Of a stretch of 64,000 bases of DNA, positions 1 through 7,264 are shown piece after piece; the stretch's first letter is position 1, and every line of letters begins with the position of its first letter. The position numbers were made by a program, and so were the translations under genes. The stretch lies in the NCBI RefSeq assembly GCF_003254625.1, contig NZ_QJRJ01000082.1, positions 62,001 through 126,000 on the forward strand, given 5' to 3'. Source of the stretch: Flavobacterium ginsenosidimutans. GTDB lineage: Bacteria; Bacteroidota; Bacteroidia; Flavobacteriales; Flavobacteriaceae. The notes under the pieces are model-generated. The model had not been told where the DNA came from. It worked only from the letters and a program-made list of their open reading frames with translations, and made no database searches.

Positions 1-1746
1 GGTGGAGGCGAAGGCGCAATGGACGCGGCGAACATATTGAAACCAGCTTTGGCTCGTGGAGAATTGAGAGCAATTGGAGCAACGACTTTAGATGAATATC
101 AAAAATATTTTGAGAAAGATAAAGCGCTTGAAAGACGTTTCCAAAAGGTATTAATTGATGAACCAGATACTGAAAGTGCGGTTTCAATTCTTCGTGGAAT
201 CAAAGAAAAATATGAAACGCATCATAAAGTTCAAATTAAAGATGAAGCAATTATTGCAGCAGTTGAACTTTCGCAAAGATATATTACGAATCGTTTTTTA
301 CCAGATAAAGCGATCGATTTAATGGACGAGGCAGCTTCTAAACTGCGTATGGAAATCAATTCAAAACCTGAAGAATTAGACGTTTTGGATCGTAAAATCA
401 TGCAATTAGAGATTGAGATTGAAGCCATTAAACGTGAAAAAGAAGAAAGCAAACTGAAGATTTTAGGTATGGAATTAGCCAACCTGAAAGAAGAACGCAA
501 CGAAATCTATGCAAAATGGAAACAAGAAAAAGATATCGTTGACGGAATTCAGGCTGTAAAACACGAAATCGAAGACTTTAAATATGAAGCAGAGCGTGCA
601 GAACGTGAAGGTGATTACGGAAAAGTAGCTGAAATTCGTTACGGAAAAATTAAAGAAGCTCAGGAACGCCAAGAAACATTGCAAAAACAACTGCAAGAAT
701 TCCAATCTGGAAATTCTTTAATTAAAGAAGAAGTTACCAGAGAAGATATTGCAGAGGTTGTAGCAAAATGGACTGGAATTCCAGTTACAAAAATGCTTCA
801 AACAGAAAGAGAAAAACTATTGCATTTGGAAGACGAATTGCACAAACGTGTAGTAGGTCAGGAAGAAGCGATAGAAGCGGTGAGTGATGCAGTTCGTAGA
901 AGCCGTGCTGGTTTACAGGATATGAAGAAACCTGTTGGAACATTCTTATTCTTAGGAACAACCGGAGTGGGTAAAACCGAATTAGCAAAAGCTTTAGCAG
1001 AATATCTTTTTGATGACGAAAATGCGATGACGCGTATTGATATGAGTGAGTATCAAGAACGTCACAGTGTGAGCCGTTTAGTTGGTGCGCCTCCAGGATA
1101 TGTAGGTTATGATGAAGGTGGACAATTGACAGAAGCGGTTCGTAGAAAACCCTATTCTGTAATTTTGTTAGACGAGATCGAAAAAGCCCATCCAGATACT
1201 TTCAATATTTTATTGCAAGTTTTAGATGAAGGTCGATTGACAGATAACAAAGGACGTTTGGCCGATTTTAAAAACACAATTATCATCATGACTTCTAATA
1301 TGGGAAGCCAGATTATTCAGGAAAAATTCGAAAATCTAAAAGGCGGAGTAGAAGCAGCAACAGAAGCTGCTAAAAACGAAGTTTTAGGATTATTGAAACA
1401 AACTGTGCGTCCAGAGTTTATTAACCGTATAGACGAAATTGTAATGTTTACGCCTCTTACAGTAGATAATATTTCAAGAATTGTAAGCTTACAATTGAAA
1501 GGGGTTACAAAAATGCTGGCTCAGCAGGGCATTACAATGGATGCAACTCCAGAAGCTATCGCTTACTTGTCAGACAAAGGATATGATCCGCAATTTGGAG
1601 CGAGACCTGTTAAACGTGTAGTGCAAAGAGAAGTTTTAAATCAATTGTCAAAAGAGATTTTGGCAGGAAATATAACAACAGACAGCATTATTTTATTAGA
1701 TGCTTTCGATGGCAAATTGGTTTTTAGAAACCAGACAGCTAACTAA
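1..1746 (+). CDS. clpB: ATP-dependent chaperone ClpB, C-terminal 581 residues (5' end outside window)
   Basis: Hexameric AAA+ disaggregase that works with DnaK/DnaJ to pull apart aggregated proteins in the cytosol. The reading frame is open from base 1, so the gene starts upstream of the window. Visible in order: end of the first ATPase domain (GAMDAANILKPALARG, GATTLDEYQKY), the long charged coiled-coil middle domain (fragment residues about 130-260), then the second ATPase domain with Walker A GTTGVGKT (319-326), Walker B VILLDEIEKAH (387-397), FINRIDE, and the sensor-2 motif GARPVKR near the end. The coiled-coil middle domain separates it from ClpA and ClpC. A hairpin terminator follows directly, so it ends its transcript. 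Confidence 0.97.
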   Translation, partial: GGGEGAMDAANILKPALARGELRAIGATTLDEYQKYFEKDKALERRFQKVLIDEPDTESAVSILRGIKEKYETHHKVQIKDEAIIAAVELSQRYITNRFLPDKAIDLMDEAASKLRMEINSKPEELDVLDRKIMQLEIEIEAIKREKEESKLKILGMELANLKEERNEIYAKWKQEKDIVDGIQAVKHEIEDFKYEAERAEREGDYGKVAEIRYGKIKEAQERQETLQKQLQEFQSGNSLIKEEVTREDIAEVVAKWTGIPVTKMLQTEREKLLHLEDELHKRVVGQEEAIEAVSDAVRRSRAGLQDMKKPVGTFLFLGTTGVGKTELAKALAEYLFDDENAMTRIDMSEYQERHSVSRLVGAPPGYVGYDEGGQLTEAVRRKPYSVILLDEIEKAHPDTFNILLQVLDEGRLTDNKGRLADFKNTIIIMTSNMGSQIIQEKFENLKGGVEAATEAAKNEVLGLLKQTVRPEFINRIDEIVMFTPLTVDNISRIVSLQLKGVTKMLAQQGITMDATPEAIAYLSDKGYDPQFGARPVKRVVQREVLNQLSKEILAGNITTDSIILLDAFDGKLVFRNQTAN

Positions 1747-1770
1747 TTTTTTTTCATTTTTGTTACTCTT

Positions 1771-1803
1771 AAAAAGCATCAGTTTTACTGATGCTTTTTT
1801 TTT
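1771..1803 (+). terminator. Rho-independent terminator after clpB
   Basis: A perfect stem AAAAGCATCAGT / ACTGATGCTTTT around a 3-base loop, followed by a T-run, 25 bases after the clpB stop. Confidence 0.9.
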
Positions 1804-1914
1804 GCCCTTAATTCTGAAACTTTTTACGCAATTCTTATAACAGTTCATTTTTGAAAAATGTTCAAATTTAAATGATATAAAATCAGCAAATTATTAATTT
1901 AAAAACAGAAGATT

Positions 1915-2034
1915 ATGAACAATTTATTTAGAGGATTATTAGCAGGATACGGCGCTAAAAAACTAGGCGGAGGGTGCTTTGGAACTATTATAGTTTTTAT
2001 TATTCTGTGGGTCTTATTAGGGCAATGTAACTAA
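1915..2034 (+). CDS. Small hydrophobic protein, 39 residues
   Basis: A short reading frame with an ATG at 1915 and TAA at 2032-2034. The peptide has a basic, Gly-rich start (MNNLFRGLLAGYGAKKLGGG), a Cys, and then one hydrophobic segment of about 15 residues (TIIVFIILWVLLG), ending in QCN. This reads as a single-pass membrane peptide, positive end inside. It stands alone between the clpB terminator and the DUF808 gene, about 110 bases from each. I do not recognise a named family. Coding status rests on the amphipathic-to-hydrophobic pattern and an ATG preceded by an AT-rich leader, so it remains a prediction. Confidence 0.6.
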   Translation: MNNLFRGLLAGYGAKKLGGGCFGTIIVFIILWVLLGQCN

Positions 2035-2142
2035 AACCGCAATACAGAAAATTAGGAATAAAAAATACAAATTTAGATGTAATATTATTGGGCAGATTAA
2101 GCCAAAATGTCTAGATTCGCATCACTAAAAATAAATTAAAAA

Positions 2143-3021
2143 ATGGGTTCAGGTTTTTTCGCACTATTAGATGATATCGCAGCAATTATGGATGACGTTG
2201 CAGTAATGAGCAAAGTTGCAGCAAAAAAAACAGCCGGAATTCTTGGTGATGATTTAGCAGTAAATGCCGAAAAAGCTTCTGGATTTGCTTCATCAAGAGA
2301 ACTTCCTGTTTTGTGGGCAATTAGTAAAGGTTCGTTATTAAACAAAATCATCATTCTTCCAATTGCATTTTTATTAAGCGCATTTTTTCCAATTGCTATT
2401 ATAGTAATTTTAGTATTGGGAGGATTATTTTTAGCTTATGAAGGAGCTGAGAAAATCTACGAATTTATAGTTCCTCACGCACACGAAGAATCGGAAGGAA
2501 TAACTGATGAAGTACTTACGGAAGAAGAAATTTTAGTAATTGAAAAAGACAAAGTTAAATCGGCAATTGTAACCGATTTTATTCTTTCAGTCGAAATTGT
2601 GATTATCGCTTTAGGAACGGTGATCGGAAAACCATTATTATCACAAATCATTACTGTTTCTATTATTGCAATTATTGCTACGGTTGGAGTTTACGGAATC
2701 GTAGCGCTTATTGTTCGTATGGATGAAGTTGGTTTCAAAATGATTCAGCATAGTAAAAAAGAAAAAAGTCTTTTAAAAAGTGTTGGGAATATATTAGTTC
2801 AAGCGCTTCCAAAAGTAATTAAAGCATTAACCGTAATTGGAACAATTGCTTTGATTTTAGTGGCTGGAGGATTATTTGTCCATAATATTGAATTCTTTCA
2901 CCATTTGTTGCCAAACTTTCCTTCAATCATAAAAGAGTTCGCAATCGGGCTGATAATTGGCTTTATTATTTTAGGAATTGTAAATCTTTTCAAAAAAATA
3001 TTCCAAAAGAAAGCAGCATAA
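2143..3021 (+). CDS. DUF808 family inner-membrane protein (YedI-like)
   Basis: 292 residues, full length for the DUF808/YedI family. The N-terminus MGSGFFALLDDIAAIMDD followed by KVAAKKTAGILGDDLAVNAE and the segment ELPVLWAISKGSLLNKI are the family's signature. Hydrophobic membrane segments are visible at about 62-92, 140-160, 165-190, 225-250 and 262-285, with a charged loop (EESEGITDEVLTEEEI) at about 105-125. The function of the family is unknown; its location is the cytoplasmic membrane. It is monocistronic: a hairpin terminator lies 25 bases after the stop. Confidence 0.88.
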   Translation: MGSGFFALLDDIAAIMDDVAVMSKVAAKKTAGILGDDLAVNAEKASGFASSRELPVLWAISKGSLLNKIIILPIAFLLSAFFPIAIIVILVLGGLFLAYEGAEKIYEFIVPHAHEESEGITDEVLTEEEILVIEKDKVKSAIVTDFILSVEIVIIALGTVIGKPLLSQIITVSIIAIIATVGVYGIVALIVRMDEVGFKMIQHSKKEKSLLKSVGNILVQALPKVIKALTVIGTIALILVAGGLFVHNIEFFHHLLPNFPSIIKEFAIGLIIGFIILGIVNLFKKIFQKKAA

Positions 3022-3046
3022 TTTAGCTGTAAGCATATATTTAAAA

Positions 3047-3078
3047 GAAACACCAGTCGAAAGATTGGTGTTTTTTTT
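3047..3078 (+). terminator. Rho-independent terminator after the DUF808 gene
   Basis: Stem CACCAGTC / GATTGGTG with a GAAA loop, flanked by A-run and T8. Confidence 0.85.
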
Positions 3079-3300
3079 GGTGTAGAAATAAAACATTTTC
3101 AGCTCAAATTCTATCGGTACCAAGCGAGATTTTTTGCTTTTTTATAAGAAAATGAGACAAATTCATTAATTTTTTTTGATGAATAAGTTTTTGATTTACA
3201 AATGATTAATCGTTTTCTGAAAAAAAATAACATTTCATCAAAGCAACCTTTTTAATTATGCCACATCTTCATAGTAATTAACAATTAATTATTATTTTAT

Positions 3301-3714
3301 ATGAAAAGTTTTAGATTAAAATCTGTTTTAGTAGTATTATTTTTATCAATTGCATTTGTTTCATGCAGTAACGATGATGATAACGATAAAACACCAGTTC
3401 CAACTACAAAGGCTGCTTTAGTAACAGAAATCAAAGGACCAGCAACTGGAAAAGTAAATGACGAATTAAGTTATGAAGTAACTTATGTAGTAGATAATTC
3501 TTGCGCAGAATTCGATAAAATCTCTGAAGTTACAATCGGATCAGTAAAAGGATTACAAGTAATTGCTAAATACCCAGCAGCAGTTTGTACACAACAAGTT
3601 CCAGAACCAAAGAAAACAGTTTACAAAATTAAACCAACTGCAAAAGGAACTGTAGAGATCAAATTCAAAAAATCAGAAACTGAATTCCTTACTCAAAAAG
3701 TTGTGATTGAATAA
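3301..3714 (+). CDS. Predicted lipoprotein, 137 residues
   Basis: A lipoprotein signal peptide is clear: basic start MKSFRLK, hydrophobic core SVLVVLFLSIAF, lipobox VSCS with the lipidated Cys at about residue 22, and then an acidic run SNDDDNDK, common in flavobacterial surface lipoproteins. The rest (about 100 residues) reads as one beta-sandwich domain: alternating polar and hydrophobic strands, KGPATGKVNDELSYEVTY resembling an Ig-like or DUF4625-type start, and two Cys (NSCAEF, AVCTQQ) that could pair. No enzyme motif is seen. It is transcribed alone, with a long AT-rich leader and its own terminator. Function unknown. Confidence 0.85.
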   Translation: MKSFRLKSVLVVLFLSIAFVSCSNDDDNDKTPVPTTKAALVTEIKGPATGKVNDELSYEVTYVVDNSCAEFDKISEVTIGSVKGLQVIAKYPAAVCTQQVPEPKKTVYKIKPTAKGTVEIKFKKSETEFLTQKVVIE

Positions 3715-3749
3715 CAACTAGTTTAGTTGATATTTTTTTAGGTTGAAAG

Positions 3750-3795
3750 CCATTTTACAGAAGTTTATTTTTAAGCTGATGTAAGATGGTTTTTT
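3750..3795 (+). terminator. Probable terminator after the lipoprotein gene
   Basis: Stem CCATTTTACA / TGTAAGATGG (one G-T pair) with a 20-base loop, followed by T6. Confidence 0.6.
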
Positions 3796-3880
3796 GATTT
3801 TTGATAAAATGTAAGAATTATCAATTCGTAAATAGAGAGGTAATTTAATTGATTTGAAAGAGATATGATTTTTTTTTTCT

Positions 3881-3888
3881 TACATTTG
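3881..3888 (+). promoter_or_regulatory. Bacteroidetes-type -7 box for the 3910/4036 gene pair
   Basis: TACATTTG matches the TAnnTTTG consensus exactly and sits 21 bases before the ATG at 3910. A TTTG at 3853-3856 may be the -33 element, at a slightly long spacing of 24. Confidence 0.55.
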
Positions 3889-3909
3889 TATCATAATTCA
3901 GAAACAATT

Positions 3910-4026
3910 ATGGAAAAAACAATAATCATAAAGCCAAATGCTAAGACAGTTTCTGTTCTTAAAAAAATGGTCGATTTAAAAGAAGAACATCGAAAAGAAG
4001 TTATAGCAAGATTAAAGAAAAAATAG
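3910..4026 (+). CDS. Small basic protein, 38 residues, first gene of a two-gene unit
   Basis: ATG at 3910, TAG at 4024-4026. The peptide (starting MEKTIIIKPNAKTVSVLKKM) has a short beta-like N-terminus and a Lys/Glu-rich helix ending RLKKK. This resembles the dimerisation end of small ribbon-helix or antitoxin-like proteins, but it is too short to assign. It lies 21 bases after a good -7 box and only 9 bases before the next gene, so the two are almost certainly co-transcribed. The layout (tiny basic gene, then a 157-residue partner) is like a toxin-antitoxin pair; that is an inference from layout only. Confidence 0.6.
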   Translation: MEKTIIIKPNAKTVSVLKKMVDLKEEHRKEVIARLKKK

Positions 4027-4035
4027 TATTTCTTT

Positions 4036-4509
4036 ATGTATCAATATATTTTAGAAGAGGGTTTGTACCCTCTTTTTTATTTTAAAACCAAGCATGGGTT
4101 AGAATATTTTGTTAGTTTTCAGAAAATGGATTTTGATAATATTTTTTTTCAAAAATTACATTCAGTTGATTTTTATGAAGCTAATAATCAAAAGTTCTTT
4201 AATGATCCTTTAATAGAAATTACAATTACTAACATTATAAATGACTATTTTAAAAGCAATCCAGAGATAATGTTAAATTATGTTTGTGATAGCGTCGATT
4301 TTAAACAAGATTTTAGACAAAAATTATTTGATAAATGGTACAGAAATACTCAAAATAATGAATTTTCTAAAATCAATTTTCAATACCAGCTTGATCAGGA
4401 AAATGTGGTTTATCATTTGAGTTTTATTTTTAAAACAGAATTTTATAATATTCAAGAGCTTATTGAAAAAGTTAATTTGCAATTAGAAGAATTTAGTAGT
4501 TTTAAGTAA
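4036..4509 (+). CDS. DUF6169-like protein, 157 residues
   Basis: Soluble protein with no signal peptide or membrane span. The pattern YPLFYFKTKHGLEYFVSF near the N-terminus, followed by DPLIEITITNIINDYF, then NYVCDSVDFKQDFRQKLFDKWY in the middle, is what I recall of the Bacteroidetes family DUF6169, whose function is unknown. The window's short upstream gene (3910-4026) ends 9 bases before this ATG. Members of such families are often found as second genes behind a small protein, which suggests a toxin-antitoxin-like or regulated pair, but no nuclease or kinase motif is visible. Family call moderate, function unknown. Confidence 0.7.
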   Translation: MYQYILEEGLYPLFYFKTKHGLEYFVSFQKMDFDNIFFQKLHSVDFYEANNQKFFNDPLIEITITNIINDYFKSNPEIMLNYVCDSVDFKQDFRQKLFDKWYRNTQNNEFSKINFQYQLDQENVVYHLSFIFKTEFYNIQELIEKVNLQLEEFSSFK

Positions 4510-4541
4510 ACTTTTTTGGTTGCAAGATGAAATTCATCACT

Positions 4542-4571
4542 TTGCCATTCCTCTAAAATTTACTATTTTTG
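4542..4571 (+). promoter_or_regulatory. Promoter of the N-carbamoylputrescine amidase gene
   Basis: -33 TTG at 4542-4544, 19-base spacer, perfect -7 box TATTTTTG at 4564-4571. It settles the start: a TTG at 4569 lies inside the -7 box and cannot begin the protein, so the ATG at 4590 is used. Confidence 0.75.
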
Positions 4572-4589
4572 CACTCTAAATTTTATGTC

Positions 4590-5480
4590 ATGCCGAAAAG
4601 AAAATATAAAATATCGGTTATTCAGTTAAATCTGAATGATGTTGCCGAAAATAATCTTAAGAAATGTATCAGCTGGGTAAGAGATGCTGCAAGCCAAGGA
4701 GCAGAGGTAATCTTACTTCCTGAATTATATAGCAGTCATTATTTCTGCCAAAGCGAAGATGTAGAAAATTTTGCATTAGCAGAACCACTTTACAGCACTT
4801 CTTTTATTGCATTCAGCGAATTGGCTAAAGAATTAGGAGTAGTTATTATTGTTCCTTTCTTCGAAAAAAGAATGGCTGGAATTTATCATAACAGTGCTTA
4901 CATCATTGATACAGATGGAACAGAAGCTGGTTTGTATCGTAAAATGCATATTCCAGACGACCCTCATTTCTATGAAAAATTCTATTTCACGCCAGGTGAT
5001 TTAGGTTTCCAAGCTATCGAAACTAAAAAAGGAACTGTTGGAACTTTGATCTGCTGGGATCAATGGTACCCAGAAGCGGCTCGTATTACAGCCCTTAAAG
5101 GTGCTGAGGTTTTATTTTATCCAACAGCTATTGGATGGCATCCTAAAGAAAAAGAACAATATGGAGAAAATCAGTATGGTGCTTGGATGAACGTAATGAA
5201 AGGCCACGCAGTTGCTAATGGTGTTTTCGTTGCGGCGGCAAATAGAATTGGTTTAGAAAAATATATCGAAGGAACAGAAGGAATTCAATTCTGGGGAGCT
5301 TCTTTCATCGCTGGACCACAGGGAGAAATTTTAGCTCAAGCGTCTCACGATAAAGAAGAGATCTTAATTGCTGAAGTTGATTTAGATTTACAAGAAAATG
5401 TTCGTCAAAACTGGCCATTCTTCAGAGATAGAAGAATTGATGCTTTTGGAGATATTGTAAAAAGAGCAATCGATAAATAA
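4590..5480 (+). CDS. aguB: N-carbamoylputrescine amidase
   Basis: Nitrilase-superfamily hydrolase of 296 residues that converts N-carbamoylputrescine to putrescine, CO2 and ammonia, the last step of the agmatine route. The Glu-Lys-Cys triad is complete: E45 (LLPEL), K118 (YRKMHIPD) and C155 (TLICWDQW). The segment HIPDDPHFYEKFYFTPGD is typical of the AguB subgroup. The start at 4590 follows from the promoter position. Its partner enzyme, agmatine deiminase, lies 3.5 kb downstream on the same strand (8976-10016), each with its own promoter; two unrelated reverse-strand genes sit between them. No arginine decarboxylase is in the window. Confidence 0.93.
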   Translation: MPKRKYKISVIQLNLNDVAENNLKKCISWVRDAASQGAEVILLPELYSSHYFCQSEDVENFALAEPLYSTSFIAFSELAKELGVVIIVPFFEKRMAGIYHNSAYIIDTDGTEAGLYRKMHIPDDPHFYEKFYFTPGDLGFQAIETKKGTVGTLICWDQWYPEAARITALKGAEVLFYPTAIGWHPKEKEQYGENQYGAWMNVMKGHAVANGVFVAAANRIGLEKYIEGTEGIQFWGASFIAGPQGEILAQASHDKEEILIAEVDLDLQENVRQNWPFFRDRRIDAFGDIVKRAIDK

Positions 5481-5500
5481 TTAGATTTATCTCAAATATA

Positions 5501-5536
5501 AAAAAAGGACAAAATGTATATTTTGTCCTTTTTTTG
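5501..5536 (+). terminator. Terminator after aguB
   Basis: A-run, stem AAAAGGACAAAAT / ATTTTGTCCTTTT and T-run, 20 bases after the stop. The same stem sequence is used again at 7211-7244 for the reverse-strand lipoprotein gene. Confidence 0.85.
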
Positions 5537-5537
5537 T

Positions 5538-5699
5538 AAGCTTCGGAGAAGCGAAATATTTATAGCAAAGAATAAATGTTTTACAAGATAAAGCTCCAGC
5601 GGAGCGACATATTTTTTTCACAATCTATATATGTCGCTCCGCTGGAGCTTTTCATTTGTCTTATCGAAGTACTATAAATATTTAGCTTCTCCGAAGCTT
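5538..5699. repeat. Nested palindromic intergenic repeat (162 bp)
   Basis: Two inverted repeats sit one inside the other. The outer arms, 28 bp each (5538-5565 and 5672-5699), begin AAGCTTCGGAGAAGC and differ at one base. The inner arms of about 23 bp (5590-5612 and 5629-5651) carry GCTCCAGCGGAGCGACAT and its reverse complement. The whole spacer between the aguB terminator and the OmpA terminator is this element; it has no coding potential. The GCTCC(A/G)GCGGAGCGA core is itself a palindrome. Confidence 0.85.
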
Positions 5700-5746
5700 T
5701 AAATAAGGATTCAAAATCTAGTTTTTTTTAACTCTATTTTTATAAC

Positions 5747-5779
5747 AAAAAGGAGCTATTCATTTGAATAGCTCCTTTT
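5747..5779 (-). terminator. Terminator of the OmpA-family gene
   Basis: Stem AAAAGGAGCTATTC / GAATAGCTCCTTTT with an ATTT loop; on the reverse strand it is followed by TTTTTGTTAT. It lies 22 bases past the stop of the gene at 5802-7061. Confidence 0.8.
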
Positions 5780-5801
5780 CTTGTTTTTAGCTTTATATGT
5801 A

Positions 5802-7061
5802 TTACTTCACTTGGAAAGTAACTCTTCTCACGATTTGACGTGCCTCTTTAGAATTTTTGTTAACAGAAGTATCTTCTCCGTTAGCAATTACATTCAATCT
5901 TGATGCATCAATTCCTGCATTTATAGCTACTTTTTTCACAGCTTCAGCTCTTTTTCTAGACAATTCTGTGTTGTAGTTAGTGTTTCCAATTTCGTCAGCA
6001 TATCCAATAATATCAGCTGATTTTCCTGGATTGTTTTTCAAGTATTTCACTAAGAAATCTACGCCAGATAAAGAAGCGTTTGTTGGTTTAGACGAATTGA
6101 AATCGAAATAAACATTTACATAACCTCCATTGATTAATTCTTCAACAGTATTGTTTGTAGCAGTTCCAGCGCCTTTCTTTTCGTAAGTTTTGTCTAAATA
6201 GCTTTCTAACTCATCAGGCACACCATTTTGATTGTTGTCAATAGATTGCCCTTTTGTGTTAACAGCAACTCCAGCGATACTATTTGGTTCTAAATCATAT
6301 AAATCGGCAACTCCATCTTTGTCTGTGTCCAAAAGACCAGTTTCGATCAAGTCAACTCTTTTTTCCAATTCACCAATTCTATCTTCTTCACCAACCCAGT
6401 CAGCGTGTCTTTCGTTTTTACCTAAGTAAAAAGTTAAACCAACAGAAGCGTTTAATAGAATTCCATCAAAAGAATCTGTAGTTGTGTTGCCCATTCCATC
6501 AAAGTTCCAGTTTTGTCTTCCGTTAATAATTCCCGTAAGATCTCCAGTCAATGCAACTCTATTGCTCAATTTGATTTGACCTGTCAAACCAGCGATTCCG
6601 TGAGCCATGTAATCTTGCCCTCCAAAACCAGTTTCAGTACTAATTTGCGAAACTCCAAAACCTCCGTGAGCTAAAAGTCCAATTGTATTTGTCCAAGTTT
6701 CGAAATTTAAAGCACGTCCTACGTTGACAACCCCTTGCAAACTTGCTCTAACATATCGACTTTCAAAATCTGGTGTGTCTTTTTTCTCTTTAAATTGGTC
6801 GTAACCAACATCTAATTTTACACCAAACTTTGGATTAAACATATATCTTACACCTAAATCTCCGTGAAAAAAGTTTAAAGATTCTGTTGTATAACCTGGA
6901 GTCATTGCTCTGGTAGGTTTATTAACTCCGCCATTAAGTTCTAATGACCATTTGTTGTATTCTTGATCTACAATAGGTTTTGTAGAAGTGGTAGCCATAT
7001 TTTGTGCGCCTGCGGCGAATGATAGTAATAATAGAGAGGCTGATACTAATTTCTTTTTCAT
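5802..7061 (-). CDS. OmpA-family outer membrane protein, 419 residues
   Basis: Anchors the outer membrane to peptidoglycan and may form a small pore. Visible in order: signal peptide MKKKLVSASLLLLSFAAGAQ; an N-terminal eight-strand-type barrel (about 35-220) with repeated aromatic-ended strands; a thrombospondin type 3-like calcium loop DTDKDGVADLYDLEPN (about 245-260) and a second weaker one (DNNQNGVPDELE); then a C-terminal OmpA domain (about 310-419) with YFDFNSSKP, GYADEIGNTNYNTELSRKRAEAV and the closing RRVTFQVK. The conserved peptidoglycan-binding Asp and Arg are present (YADE, LSRKRA). It is monocistronic, on the strand opposite its neighbours, with a -7 box at 7103-7110. Confidence 0.93.
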   Translation of the reverse strand: MKKKLVSASLLLLSFAAGAQNMATTSTKPIVDQEYNKWSLELNGGVNKPTRAMTPGYTTESLNFFHGDLGVRYMFNPKFGVKLDVGYDQFKEKKDTPDFESRYVRASLQGVVNVGRALNFETWTNTIGLLAHGGFGVSQISTETGFGGQDYMAHGIAGLTGQIKLSNRVALTGDLTGIINGRQNWNFDGMGNTTTDSFDGILLNASVGLTFYLGKNERHADWVGEEDRIGELEKRVDLIETGLLDTDKDGVADLYDLEPNSIAGVAVNTKGQSIDNNQNGVPDELESYLDKTYEKKGAGTATNNTVEELINGGYVNVYFDFNSSKPTNASLSGVDFLVKYLKNNPGKSADIIGYADEIGNTNYNTELSRKRAEAVKKVAINAGIDASRLNVIANGEDTSVNKNSKEARQIVRRVTFQVK

Positions 7062-7102
7062 GATATCAAAAATTAAATTGTTTTTATTATTAAACTCATG
7101 AA

Positions 7103-7110
7103 CAAAATTA
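7103..7110 (-). promoter_or_regulatory. -7 box for the OmpA-family gene
   Basis: Reverse-strand TAATTTTG (TAnnTTTG) 42 bases before the start codon. No clear -33 element was found. Confidence 0.45.
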
Positions 7111-7210
7111 GAGGTCGAATTTTAGAATGTGTTGTATATACACTTACATAATTTCCATATTTTGGCTTTTAATTATGTAAATCCGTTAAAATTAGCCTAA
7201 TAGAAAGCAT

Positions 7211-7244
7211 AAAAAAAAGGACAAAATTCACATTTTGTCCTTTT
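7211..7244 (-). terminator. Terminator of the beta-propeller lipoprotein gene
   Basis: Stem AAAAGGACAAAAT / ATTTTGTCCTTTT, 20 bases past the stop at 7265, with T8 on the reverse strand. The stem is identical to the terminator at 5501-5536. Confidence 0.85.
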
Positions 7245-7264
7245 CTATCCTGAAAATATATTTA

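Noticed and set aside
785..988. Reverse reading frame inside clpB
   Set aside because: It is antisense to conserved ClpB motifs and has no signal of its own.
4569..4589. TTG start giving a 7-residue longer AguB
   Set aside because: The TTG lies inside the -7 box; the ATG at 4590 fits the family.
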